64,000 nt of DNA from Chiua virens. Its lineage: Eukaryota; Basidiomycota; Agaricomycetes; Boletales; Boletaceae. The stretch covers positions 219,453-283,452 of the forward strand of contig JAHNUO010000033.1 in assembly GCA_019787685.1 (NCBI GenBank). Reading direction: 5' to 3'. The notes under the pieces are model-generated. The model did not search any database and was not told the origin of the DNA. It saw only the letters and a list, made by a program, of their open reading frames with translations. Positions 10,241 to 21,329 of the stretch are shown in pieces (position 1 is the first letter of the stretch; every line of letters begins with the position of its first letter). The position numbers and the translations under genes are program-made.

Positions 10241-12010
10241 TAGATACTAATGCAACATTTTCAACAGATTGAGGAGATGCAGCCATTTTCTCCCCAGTTG
10301 CACCTAGTTGACTCACATGCTATCTCCAACACCAAGAATTGTGGAGCATTTTCCTATGACATTAAACCAGACATTTGCATGCCGGTGCTGGATGTGATTC
10401 TTTGAAAGTTGAGGTTCACATTGAGTTCAAGTGGAACAGGTGCCAAGATGTTTTCAGGGAAAAGGTTTGCTTGGATGAGTCAGGCAAGCCTCTGTCCTTT
10501 ATTCACACTGCTGCCACTGCACAAGATACCCTTGGGCAGATTACAGCCTATGCTACTGCTCAACTGGGTTCACAATATTGGTCCCATGCATTCTCTGTCC
10601 TTGTTGTCCAGCATTCTGCTTGCATCATCTAGTGGGATTGAGAAGGTGCAATTATCACAGAACCCATCAAATATAATGAAGATTCCATGCTACTTGTATG
10701 CCCTGCCTGAATATTGTGGTGTTAATACCACAGTCACTGAAGCAACTGAAGTTGAAGCTAAGTGAGCCAGAAAGCACTTGGACATTGAGCAGATGGTCTC
10801 TATGCTCAAAACAATCATGCCATGCCATGAGGGCACTGTAGTGGTTCTTATCTTTCCTGCCCCAAAATCACTGGGGCTTCCATCTACTGGTTGTCGCACA
10901 TGAGGAACTGCTGCTTTTGAGTGGCATAGGGGGACAAAAGTTTTCTTGAAGGACTCATGGCATATCCACATGGAGGGTATTGTCAGCGAAGGGAGGATAT
11001 ACCAAAAATTAAACTCTGCAGGCATTTACAATGTACATTCAGTAGATGCCTGGGTTTCAAGGACGTGGAGGGTCTTCCACTGCAAAAAATACAGACCCTA
11101 CAACATTCAACCTGTAGCTAGGCATGCCCAATGAAGGTACAGCTCACTGGCCACATTCACCACCAGTTTTTTCTCAACATTTGTGGAAGACCATTGACTA
11201 GCTTTCACTCTGCCTGTCAGTTGGTGTCCACACTTCGTGATGCATTGATCAGTGAGGTTCAGCCATAGGTATATGCAACAATCTTACATTATTGTTGCAG
11301 TTTACCAAGATGCAGTAAAGAGGAGCAACATTCTGCATCATGACCTCAGTCCTGGCAATGTTGTTGTAGATGAGACAGGGTGGTTAGTTAATTGGGATCT
11401 ATTGAAAGTTATTACAGAACCCAAACCTGCCCAGCAAAATAGTCGAACTATGGGTAAGTGAGCTACAGGGTATGGCCAAAATTAATTACGGCTGCAAGAA
11501 ACATGGCAGTTTAGATCTCTGCAGCTGATTTTATGCTCAAGCCCACTACACATGATCCAGGATGACCTGGAATCAGTGTTTTACGTCCTTCTTTGGATTG
11601 CATTGATGTACATTAGATCCAACTCCATGGGCATCAACAACTGTTCACTGTTTATGAAAACTATTGTACCTTCAATAGCAAGGCAACTACAGGCAAAAAG
11701 GATCTCATGCTCACCCACAAAAGCCTAAAAAAGGAACCCTTTTTTTGAACTACAATGCACTCAACACACTCCTTGAACACCTTCATGTGCACTTCAGCTC
11801 TCACTATGTTGAGCTACTTCTATCCACATTTGACCCAAACATTGTCCGAGATTTGTGCAAAAATGCAGAGGAGGAAAGCAAACTCCTGACTCATGCCACT
11901 ATTTTGGAAGATCTTCAAACATGCATTGATAGCCCATGGGCTCATGATGATGGGGTTCAATTGTAACCCATTGCATGGGTATCTGATTGTGGTGATGTCA
12001 TAACTCAAGT

Positions 12011-12697
12011 CTTCTTTAAGTCAATTTATCCACTAGACAAAGCAGCCAGGCCAACAAAAAAGAAACATAGGACAGATCTGTCACATTTCCCACAGCTATA
12101 CTTGTTGCCTGTATTTGCAAAGTGGGCAGGTAGTCTGACACTAGACTGCTGAGCTCACCTGGCAAAAAATAACTGGTTAGACAAGGTTGAAAATGCCCAC
12201 CTGCCTACAACAGAATTTCAGAACAATGATGGTGAGAGTTTGAATCTGAAAGCTTTCCTGGAAGATCATATTGCCTACACTTCATGACTTTCCTTTTATG
12301 CTCACCATTCATTACTTCAGGCTCCCTTCATTTTATGGTGGACATAGGTATAGTCACAGTCCCAAGAGTATGCAACACACACATCAGTATCTCGTTCACT
12401 TGCTCATTTGGTATCAGCACAGCAAAAACCATGATAATCTATCTCAGGCTGTTGGTTGATCTGTTGTTTGTAGCTAAGACATTACTATCATGATGAGAAT
12501 CCCATTCCAAGAACAAGGATCCACATCACGAAGACAATATCAAGTATTCTGCTGCACTCATATATCCCATCTTGGAGAACTGCATCTCGCCTGATGGATA
12601 GTAGCATTCCCGCTTTCTAACCCAGATACCAGGCAGGGTCCTGGTCTTTTGTCACTTTCCAAAAAGCAGCCTTATAGATATATCCAAGCATCAACTA
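12011..12697. other. no recognisable gene
   Basis: AT-rich, CpG-poor sequence between the FunK1 relic and element C. Short frames at 12271-12493 overlap one another and match nothing I recognise. Confidence 0.4.
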
Positions 12698-14222
12698 CAG
12701 TGGCTCAAACAACTGTCCCAATGTTTGCATGTTTTTCACTAAATGCAATAAAATGCGGTAACCACTAAACCTTACCCAAACCTGTGGGAATATGAAATAT
12801 AGTACCTACTCCTGGCTTTCTATTGGAACAAGGGTCAAAGGATTTGAAGAAGACTTGAGGAACTGGCAATCATTTCAAAATGATCACTCATTGGGACAGT
12901 TCTTTGACTTTAAGTTTGGATTACATATATCAGACCCTAACATGTTGGAAAGTACTTATATACATGTGATAATGGTTCTATTATGTTATATTTATGTAAC
13001 TATCATCAGCTAGCACCATATAAACCCCACTATTTCATAGTAACTTCCCTATCATCATTATGAAACCTATCTCCAGCTTTTAAGGGTCAATAATGTCTCT
13101 TTTCCTTTTCTTAAGCTTTCTTCCAGGAAAATAACCTCTGAAACTGGTCTGGGCAAGTCTATAGTGTCTAGGGTCCTTCAGGAAATCCAGCTAGACAAGA
13201 CTAAACATCTTGGTGGTCACCCTTCAAAGTTTTCATTTACCAGCAAAAGGGCTATTGTACAATAGATCATTACTGGCAAGGCCAAAAATGCTGTTCAGCT
13301 CACTGAAAGCCTCTTTGAAAGCTGTGGTAGAGAACAAAAACCTCTTCTCTTCAAGAGTCACAAGAAAGGATGGCTAGCCTATACTTTCAAATACTAGCAT
13401 TGGACTGTGGAGGGTGGGAAAAGGATTGTATAGTTAAATGAGACTAAAGTTAATAGGATTGGGTCATATAAACAAGAGTATGTGTGGAAAAAGGCAGGAG
13501 AGTAGTTGATTGCTAGAGGTACAGTCAAGCATAGAGGAGGCTATGGGCCTATATAGGATGGAATGGAGTGGGAGTTTAGAGTGAGATGTACAGAAGGATG
13601 GATGCTGAGCAGTATGTGACAATTTCACAGCAGGGGTTTCTGGAAAACATTGAAGATTTTTGAATTCAGAAGATAATATCATTTTTCAATAAGATAATGA
13701 TCCCAAGCATACCTCTAAAAGAGTTCAGACCTGGGTCAAAGATCAAGAGATTGGATCTTTAGATTGGCCTGCACAGTCTCTAGACTTTACTTCCTTTGAA
13801 TATACCTGAAATCATCTCAAAAAATGACTTTTAGCTTATAAAAGTGCCCCTAAAGGAGTTTATCATTTATAGGAGAGGTTAGTAGAGGAGTGGGGGAATA
13901 TTTGTGCAGAATAGCATCAGAAATGGATTAAAAGCATGTATAGAAGGCTTGAAGCTATTATCAAGGCCAAAGGAGGTCATACCAAATATTAAATACTTAC
14001 ATTTATATAAAGTCAAAAAACTGTCCCAATAAGTGATCATTTTGAAATGATTGCCATTGCATCAAATCTTATTCAACTCCTTTGACCATTGGTCCAATAG
14101 AAAGCCAGGAGTAGGTACTATATTTCATATTCCCACAGGTTTGGGTAAGGTTTAGTGGTTACCATGTTTTATTGCATTTGGTGAAAAACATGCAAACATT
14201 GGGACAGTTGTTTGAGCCACTG
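12698..14222 (+). mobile_element. Tc1-like element C, decayed (same family as A)
   Basis: 1525 bp, with ends CAGTGGCTCAAACAACTGTC and inverted CAGTTGTTTGAGCCACTG, TA duplicated at 12696-12697 and 14223-14224, and terminal inverted repeats over 130 bp. A degenerate transposase lies between about 13085 and 13991: traces of 'GLGKSIVSRVLQEI', a 'WAYIGWNGVGV'-like middle and a final 'KEVIPNI' or, one frame over, 'KGGHTKY'. Many stops and frame changes make it dead. It gives the uninterrupted version of the site into which B inserted in A. No gene is visible between this element and the next (14225-14832). Confidence 0.88.
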
Positions 14223-14832
14223 TAATTATTGCTTGTGTAACTTGTCTCAATTGTCCACTTGTCCTATCGGAGAATAAAAATAGATATCAGCCAAATGATC
14301 AATATACTGCTAGCAGTGTTGCTAGAAGGAAAATGGAAGAGAGACACATGCTCAGTTGGAAACCCACAGCACTTTCACCTTTTTGAGATCTAATTCTATT
14401 GACAGGTCACTAGTATTATTGTTTTCAAAATGCCATAGCAGCAGATCTCAAGGAAGGCAAAGGGCATGGTTTACATAAATAGGGCCAAGCACACTCAAGT
14501 GAGGAAAACGTACTGTTACAATCACACAATATACTATCTTAATCCCTCTATTTTTCACATATTTTTCCATATTTTCCCTTTGCATTTGAGCTTGCTATAA
14601 GCATTCCATTCATTCTGAGTTTCTGAGTTTCCGGAGTTTCTGAAATTCCCATGCTCTCAGAAACTCTGGAAGTGAACACTTAGCAAATACATGCCTTGCT
14701 ATGGTCTAGAACCACTAATCCTTGACCAGTCTAGACCATACAAGCCCTCAGACACCCTCTAGACTCATAGTATGTCATTCCATTCTACACGTGCTCACCT
14801 CATGCCAACCTCACCTCATGCCTACCCTCATA

Positions 14833-16396
14833 CAGTGAGCAACAAAACTGATGCAATATTTGTAGCATTTTGATTGAAGCATGAATATTGAGAGCCCTGT
14901 TGATGCTAGATCTCTTAACCTAGGTACCATTGGAAAGCCCTGATCAGGGGCTTTCCAATGGTATATGGGTTTATTATGTAATTCTTACTATATCGCGAAA
15001 TATTTCAAAATTGGTGTGAGGTACTCATTGCATTAGTTTTGTTGCTGACACTCTAAAGTACTCAAAATGCATATTGCAAGTGGTTATTGCATAAGCAATG
15101 GATCATGTGACATGCAATAAGTTCAACATGATATAAACACACACACACACTATCACTTTGTCCACAACCACCATCATGAAATCTCTTTCAGTTGATTAAA
15201 ACTCATCATATTATCTCTCTCTTGGAATTGGGACAATTAACCCATCAAATTGCTTAATCTACTGGTCTCAACCAATCTACTATTAGTAGACTCAGGTCCA
15301 AATATCTTCCCAACCTACCCAAAGCCTCTGGTGGTCATCCTTCCATCATTTCTCCTACTGATATATGTCATGCTATTCATCTTATTGGATCTGGGAAGGC
15401 CAAGAATGCAGTTCAGGTGACCAAAACACTTCAAGAAGTGAAGAACCATTCTATCTCCCCCCTGACCATCCACCACCACTTGAAGAAAGCTGGGATGAAG
15501 GCTGTAGTGAAGCAAAAATGCCCTCTTCTTACCCAGCATCATAGGAGAGCAAGGATGGACTTTGCTCTAAGCCATCAGCATTGGACTGTTGAGGACTAGA
15601 AGCGAGTTATATGGTCAGATGGCAGGAAATGGGCATGGAAAAGGGCAGGAGAGGGTCTTAGTGATAGGATTGTGGAGGGAACAGTTAAGTTTAGGGGAGG
15701 ATTAGTGATGCTATGGGGCTGTATGACCTGGGAAGGTGTTGGAATGGCTTGCAAGATTGATGGTAAGATGGATGCTGATCTCTATGTGCAGATTTTGGAG
15801 GATAAACTCCAAGAAACTCTGGTGGATTATAGACTTTCCCCAGAAGACATTATCTTCCAGCAGGATAATGACCCCAAGCACACCAGTAGGAAGGCTAGGG
15901 AGTGGCTTGATAACCATGAATTTGAGATCATGGTATGGCCTGCTCAGTCTCCAGACCTTAATCCCATAGAACATCTATGGTTTTTCCTCAAAAGAAGACT
16001 TGCAGAGTATCCTGAGCCAGCTAAGGGGATATTGGAACTTTGGGAGAGGATTAAAGTAGAATGGTATAAGATTGGAATGGAGAAGTGTCAGAGATTGATT
16101 GAGAGCATGCCTAGAAAAGTTCAGGAGGTCATCAATGCCAAAGGAGGATACACTTCATACTAATTTGTGATACCCTTATACCAGCAACAAAACTAATGCA
16201 ATGAGTACTTCACACCAATTTCGAAATATTTCGCGATATAGTAAGAATTACATTATAAACCCATATACCATTGGAATGCCCTTGATCAGGGCTTTCCAAT
16301 GGTACCTAGGTTATGGGGTCTAGCATCAACAGGGCTCTCAATATTCATGCTTCAATCAAAATGCTATAAACATTGCATCAGTTTTGTTGCTCACTG
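14833..16396 (+). mobile_element. Tc1-like element D with hairpin-bearing terminal repeats
   Basis: 1564 bp, with ends CAGTGAGCAACAAAACTGATG and its inverted match, TA at 14831-14832 and 16397-16398. The terminal inverted repeats are about 220 bp and each contains a further palindrome: CCATTGGAAAGCCC at 14927-14940 facing GGGCTTTCCAATGG at 14948-14961, with an equivalent at about 16270-16305. The transposase inside is broken. Confidence 0.9.
15176..16163 (+). pseudogene. Tc1-type DD34E transposase of element D, broken
   Basis: The frame parallels that of element B. A probable ATG lies at 15176, followed by a stop at 15197 and a one-base frame shift near 15200. The HTH region runs to about 15560, with a TAA near 15251. 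A TAG at 15597-15599 replaces the expected Trp. Then 'VIWSDGRKW' appears where B has 'VWSDETKINCLGSDGRKW', a ten-codon in-frame deletion next to the first catalytic Asp. From 15672 the frame is open to 16163 with the second Asp ('FQQDND') and Glu ('LNPIEHLW') 34 residues apart, ending 'AKGGYTSY'. It is inactive through several independent lesions. Confidence 0.88.
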
Positions 16397-16397
16397 T

Positions 16398-16990
16398 ATC
16401 TATTCCTCCTCATGTCTATGATGCAATTACATTTACATTCCATGGCTATGTATTGTAGATCCATATACCCTATACCCATTCAAACCCTTGTCCCATAGCA
16501 TAGCATATCTGTAGATTTAGTTTACACTTGTACAAACAGTAGAAAAGTATCAAAGGGACATCCCCAACTTACTGAAGGACCCAGTCTTGTCCTTCTGGAG
16601 TTTCCCCAAGCCTTTCTAGTCACACACAGACTCACTTTCATTGTCCTTCTAGCTGTTTCACATACCAAGATTAATCCAGACACCACCCAGTGCTAGTATG
16701 CGGTGGATGACATGAAGGTAATTTATGATATTCTTTGCCTATCAACAAGAGTGGAGTGACACCTGTATCATTTGGATAGTTGGAAGCCCCCTTACTGTGT
16801 CAATGAAGAAGCAAGTAAGCACAGGGCCCCATTATCCAGCATCAGGTTCACTTTCACCCATGTCTTCTGTGCCATATATCTCTTCAAAGTCACCTGCAGT
16901 CAAGTTGCAGCAAGAAAGACATCCAAGGAGTACAGATGTTCGTGCACCTGCTACCAAGGAGAAGTTTGACCTGGGGGGTAAATCAGAAGG
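16398..16990. other. no recognisable gene; end of the CpG-poor zone
   Basis: AT-rich sequence between element D and the truncated end of W1. Overlapping frames at 16725-17018 run across the junction and match nothing I know. Composition changes sharply at about 16990, where the W1 sequence begins. Confidence 0.45.
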
Positions 16991-16991
16991 A

Positions 16992-18559
16992 AGAACATCA
17001 GGCAATGAGCTCTTCTGAGTCGCGACGGCGTTCCTCGAGTTCCTTGTTCACAGCGGCGAGCTCTTCTGCTTTGGTGGCATCAGAGCATTTCCAATGGTCC
17101 ACGTCAGCAGTAAGGGCGTTAATTTGGCAATCTTTGGCTTTAATGGATGATTTCAATGTCTCCAGCTCCTTTTGAGCCAAAGCAAATTTGCGTGACCACT
17201 CCTCGTGGCAGCCTTGGAGTACTGTAAGTTGATCCTTCAGTTCCTGCATGGCTTTCTTGAGGTCGGTGATCTCTGTGTGTGATGGATTTGGGTGTTAGAA
17301 AACCGATGTCAGCGTGCTGATGGTCTACTAGACTGGTTTGGGTGATGCACACACCTGCCTGTGTACGAAGTGACGCCATTCTTTCTCTGGGATCCACATT
17401 CTGGTGGATTGGAGAAATTGAGTCAATAAGGGACATATATATACAAGGCCTATGCAGGTACGCTTACATTATGAACATAGTTAGGAGGGAGGACATCACC
17501 GAGGTTCCGAACGGTGATTGTCTTGCTATGACCGATTGCAATGTCGTAGTTTTCTGGAATCGCCATTGTCCAGATGAAGTCATTGTAGTCGATGTCGGAC
17601 CCAATTTTCATGTGCCTCATCACATCCCAGAATGATATTGATGAGTTGCCTGAGGCCACGATGCAGCTGCGATCGTTTGGCAGAGCAATGCAACCCCATT
17701 TTTCCGCGTCATCTATGCGGATGGGCCATCGTAAGAGTGTTTGTGCGGTGGATATTTCAAGATAGTGGATTTTACCATCACGAGAGATGATGTAGAGGTG
17801 TGTGTCGTTGTTCCATGCAAGGCATTGATTGAAAGTTGAGCCAGGTTGGATTGGGAATTCGCAGAGGAGACAGCCATCATCGCTATTGTAAACACGAATG
17901 GATCGATCCCAGGCAGTGGTAGCGAGAAGACGCCCGTCCGGTGAAAATTTGACCGCAACCACAGTGGAGGCATGTCGTAGTGTCAGCAGTCGCTCACCCA
18001 TCGCTCGCTTCCAGATGCAGGCAGTGCGATCATCCGATCCGCTAGCAATTTTAGTCCCATCTGGCAAGATATCCACCCCAATAACTCCTCCTCGGTGTCC
18101 TCTCCTCTCACCCACCTGCTCGTGGCTCTCCACACCCCACACCGACACATCTCCCCAACCCGATCCGCCTACAATCCACTTCCCATCACTTGATACAGCA
18201 ATGCAATTGGCCCAACCACCTACATCTATCGGCCTTGCAATTTCCTGCCCATCCTCCAATCGCCATCATTGAATTTTCTCTTCCTTTCCTCCACTCAAAA
18301 TCTGTTTTCCCTCCATCAGGAACGCGACTGAATGTATGTCGCCTCTCCCATAGATCTCAATTGTCTCCTGTACATTTGGCTGACTGATCATAGCGGAGGA
18401 CTCCTTCCCTTGATCTTGAACCAGGCTTCCACCTGCCTGCACAACGTCATGGGACGTGGAACCATCATCTGACAGTTGCATTTTTGTCAGTACCGTAATT
18501 TCATCAGTCCCATCCATTGACTCACTGTTTTCCAGTTTTCCAAGTAACGTACCAGACAT
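16992..18559 (-). pseudogene. W1: WD40-coiled-coil family copy, truncated
   Basis: Read on the minus strand from an ATG at 18559, this is the family N-terminus, a 93-nt first intron, the seven-blade propeller (about 18420-17475), the short exon near 17400 and the start of the coiled coil (17249-16998). Two lesions kill it. A TGA at 18266-18268 stands where intact copies have the second CGA of an Arg-Arg pair before a Trp. The gene then stops at 'EELIA' (about 16998), where the sequence joins unrelated AT-rich DNA, so the helical and C-terminal domains are missing. The CACGTG box seen upstream of W2-W6 has decayed to CATGTG. A noxR 3' relic lies about 360 bp upstream. Confidence 0.88.
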
Positions 18560-18917
18560 TTGCGGCTAGGTGGATGGTGACAGAAAATAGGATATGTGGC
18601 GCTTTTTTGTACAGCCTACATGTGCCTTATCAGATCACATCCGATCGCACTATGCCCTATGCCCTTGATGCTTGTTCCTGCCTGGTCATCACAGCCAATG
18701 AATTTCTAATCAAGACGATACCACGATGCCAATGAGAATCCTGTTCAAGTTATGTATCATAAATACAGGGGGATGGGAGTATCAAATCGCTGAGTGGATT
18801 CGTGGTCTATTGACAGCATCAGTTATGCCTTAGATAACATGAGTGCTGGGAGTTAGATCACAGCAGTTATATCATCCCATCAAAATAGTCCACGAAATCG
18901 TCAATAAATGAGTTCAC

Positions 18918-19966
18918 CTACAATGCATCCGCACACCACACCTCAATCTTGCCCTCTGACTTCCTATTCCCATTCTCCCTTGCCGTCTCGATCGCGAGCT
19001 TGAAATCATCCTGGTCGCGCAGCGTAATCTTGGTTCCGTCTTCGTCCATAAACTTCATCCCCAATTCCGTCAACAACATCCCAAACTTGGTCGTCACCCG
19101 CTCGACGAACTCGTCAAACGATGTGAGTGGCGACGTCGTCATACCATGCACGTTGCCCTGGTAGTGCAGCTGCGAAAGGCATTGGACACACATTGATACT
19201 GGAATGTGGGACGTACCTTGACCCAGATGGTCCCCATCTCCAACTCGTCATTGACGAACCTGTCATCGTTCTCATCATCGTAGACCAGTATGTGATGCAC
19301 TGTGGGGCGGCGGATCAGCTTGCGGCAGATCCCATTTGAGACGCTCCTGCCCACGTTTGGACCGCTCACGTTCACCGCACTTGGAGTAGGTTCAATGACA
19401 ACCATGTCTGTGCCCAAGCTCTGGTTCAGATCCGTGGCCATGTGTGGCCCATTCATCGTAGTCACATTCACAGCCCTCAAGGGTGCCCAAGCGTCCCCAG
19501 AGCTCGAGCTCATATTATTTGACGTCCTAGCAGGGCTGAGCACAGGTTGTATGCACGCGAGTAATTTTTGTTGTTCCCATGCCTGGGGTTGCAGTTGCTG
19601 ATCCACACATGCATCTGCCTCGGTAATGAAATTCTGCACGGGAAACAGTGTGGACCAACTTTGTTCGACGACGGACTTGAGATGCTCGTCATACCATTCC
19701 TGGATCTGGATGGTTTGGGATTGGGAAAATTGCAGTCCCTGGCACACGGCGACAAGCTCTTCTGCTTTGGCAGCATCGGAGCGCTTCCAGTGGTCTATGT
19801 CAGCAGCAAGGGCATCAATTTGGAGATCTTTGGCTTTATTGGATGATTTAAACGTCTCAAGGTCCTTTTGTGCCGAGGCGAGTTTGTGCGACTGCGCCTC
19901 ATGGTGGTCCTGGAGCAATGCAAGTTGATCCTTAACTTCCCACACGGCTGCCTTGTGGTCAGTCAT
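18918..19966 (-). CDS. chimeric ORF: W2 coiled coil fused to NoxR PB1 half
   Basis: From an ATG at 19966 the frame reads the family coiled coil, then passes in frame at about 19600-19612 ('FITEADAC' then 'VDQQLQPQ') into sequence matching exon 7 of the full noxR gene. It crosses a 47-nt intron (19170-19216, GTACGT..GCAG, same place as in noxR) and ends with the PB1 domain (exon 19169-18918). The exons total 1002 nt, 333 residues, with no stop. PB1 domains pair with partner PB1 domains in signalling scaffolds; the coiled coil may add self-assembly. The upstream propeller of the same copy is disabled, so expression would need an internal start. Whether it is transcribed is unknown. It looks like the product of a deletion between a W gene and the noxR copy behind it. 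Confidence 0.65.
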
Positions 19967-20149
19967 CTCTTCATCTGATGGATTCAGGTCAAAAATCGGT
20001 GTCAGCCTGAGCATGCTGATGATCTAGACTAGTTTGGGTGATGCATGCACCTGCCTGTATACGAAGTGACGTCATTCTTTGTCCGGGATCCACATTCTGG
20101 TGGAATGGAGAAACTGAGTCAATAAGGGACATACAAGGTCTATCCAGGT

Positions 20150-21140
20150 ACACTTACATTATAAACATAGTTAGGAGGGAGGATATCACCGAGGTTCTAA
20201 ATGGTGATTTTCTTGCCGTGACCGATTGCAATGTCGTAGTTTTCTGAAATTGCAATTGTCCAGATGAGGCCATCATGGTTGATGTTGGACCCAATTTTCA
20301 TACATGTCATCAAATCCCAGAACGATATCGAAGAATGGGCAGAGGCTGCAATGAAGCTATGATTGTTTGGCAGAGTGATGCACCCCCGTTTTTCCATGCC
20401 GTTGGTGCGGATGGGCCACTGTGAGTGTGTTTCTCCAATGGAGACATCAAGGTAGTGGATTATACCGTCACGAGAGATGACGTAGAGGTGTGTGTCGTCG
20501 TTCCACGCAAGGCATTGATTAAAAGTTGAGCCAGGTTGGATTAAGAATTCTTGGAGGAGATGGCCATCCTCACTGTGGTAGATACGAATAGAGTGACCCC
20601 AGGCAGTGGTAGCGAGAAGACATCCATCCGGTGAGAATTTGACTGCAGCCACCCACTTGTCATGTTGTAGAGTCAGTAGTTGCTTGCCCATCGACTGCGC
20701 CCAGATACAGGCGGTCTTGTCAGGTGATCCGCTAGCGATTTTGGTTCCATCTTGGGAGATGTCCACAGCATACACTCCTCCTGTGTGTCCTTTCATCTCT
20801 CTCACCTGCTCGTGCCTCTCCACACTCCACACCAACACAGGTCCCCACTCCGAACCGCCCATGATCCACTTCCCATCACTCGATACAGCAATGGCATTGG
20901 CCCAAATCCCCACATCTATTGGCCTTGCAACTTCCCTCCCATCTCCCAATCGCCATCGTCAAATTTTCCCTTCTTTTCCTCCACTCAAAATGTGTTTTCC
21001 CTCCATCAGGAACACGACTGAATGTATGTCACCTCTCCCATTGATCTTGATTGTCACTTGAATTTCTGTCAGTGCTGTAATTTCATTGGTCCCATCCATT
21101 GACTCACTGTTCTCTGGTTTTCTGGTAACCTACGAAACTT
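20150..21140 (-). pseudogene. W2: WD40 propeller part, disabled
   Basis: The minus strand carries the family N-terminus and propeller. The start codon is AAG (21138-21140) where other copies have ATG. A 51-nt first intron like that of W3 follows. At 20959-20961 a TGA replaces the first CGA of the Arg-Arg pair. Downstream the propeller frame is open from 20949 to about 20200 and ends at the usual GTAAGT donor near 20158. The short exon near 20095 reads on into the coiled-coil exon that forms the chimera. Relative to W3 it is a diverged sister copy. Confidence 0.85.
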
Positions 21141-21310
21141 TTTTCGGCTGGGTGGACGGTGACAGAAAATAGGATATGTGGAAGTCTATTCACAAGAGCG
21201 CTTTTTTGCACAGCCTACACGTGTCTCTTTATCGGATCACGTCAGCATGCTTGAGTTTCCGCCTAGTCATTGCAGGTAATGAGTTCTAATCAAGACAATG
21301 CCATGATGGT
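21140..21310 (-). promoter_or_regulatory. W2 upstream region with CACGTG box
   Basis: Matches the upstream regions of W3-W6. CACGTG lies at 21218-21223, about 80 bp before the (lost) start, next to a conserved GTAGGCTG-like block. Confidence 0.5.
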
Positions 21311-21329
21311 AACGAAAATCCGTCCATTA

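Larger units (their letters stand above)
9097..12010 (+). pseudogene. FunK1-type fungal protein kinase pseudogene
   Basis: FunK1 kinases are an expanded Agaricomycete family. Here the catalytic loop reads 'ILHHDLSPGNVVVDETG' (about 11330-11385, the HRD..N region), followed by 'WLVNWDLL', the family's DFG-like position. Then come 'GTWQF' (11501-11515) and 'QDDLESVFYVLLWIAL' (about 11560-11605), both family hallmarks. Upstream, 10430-10630 gives the 'AQDTLGQITAYATAQL' block typical of the N-terminal part. 9097-9380, ending in 'DFLDKFLPRDKLPEYPDIVF', is probably the N-terminus. Stops (for example 10630, 10763) and frame changes throughout make it non-functional. A CpG-richer segment at 9385-10240 separates the putative N-terminus from the rest. 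Confidence 0.75.
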
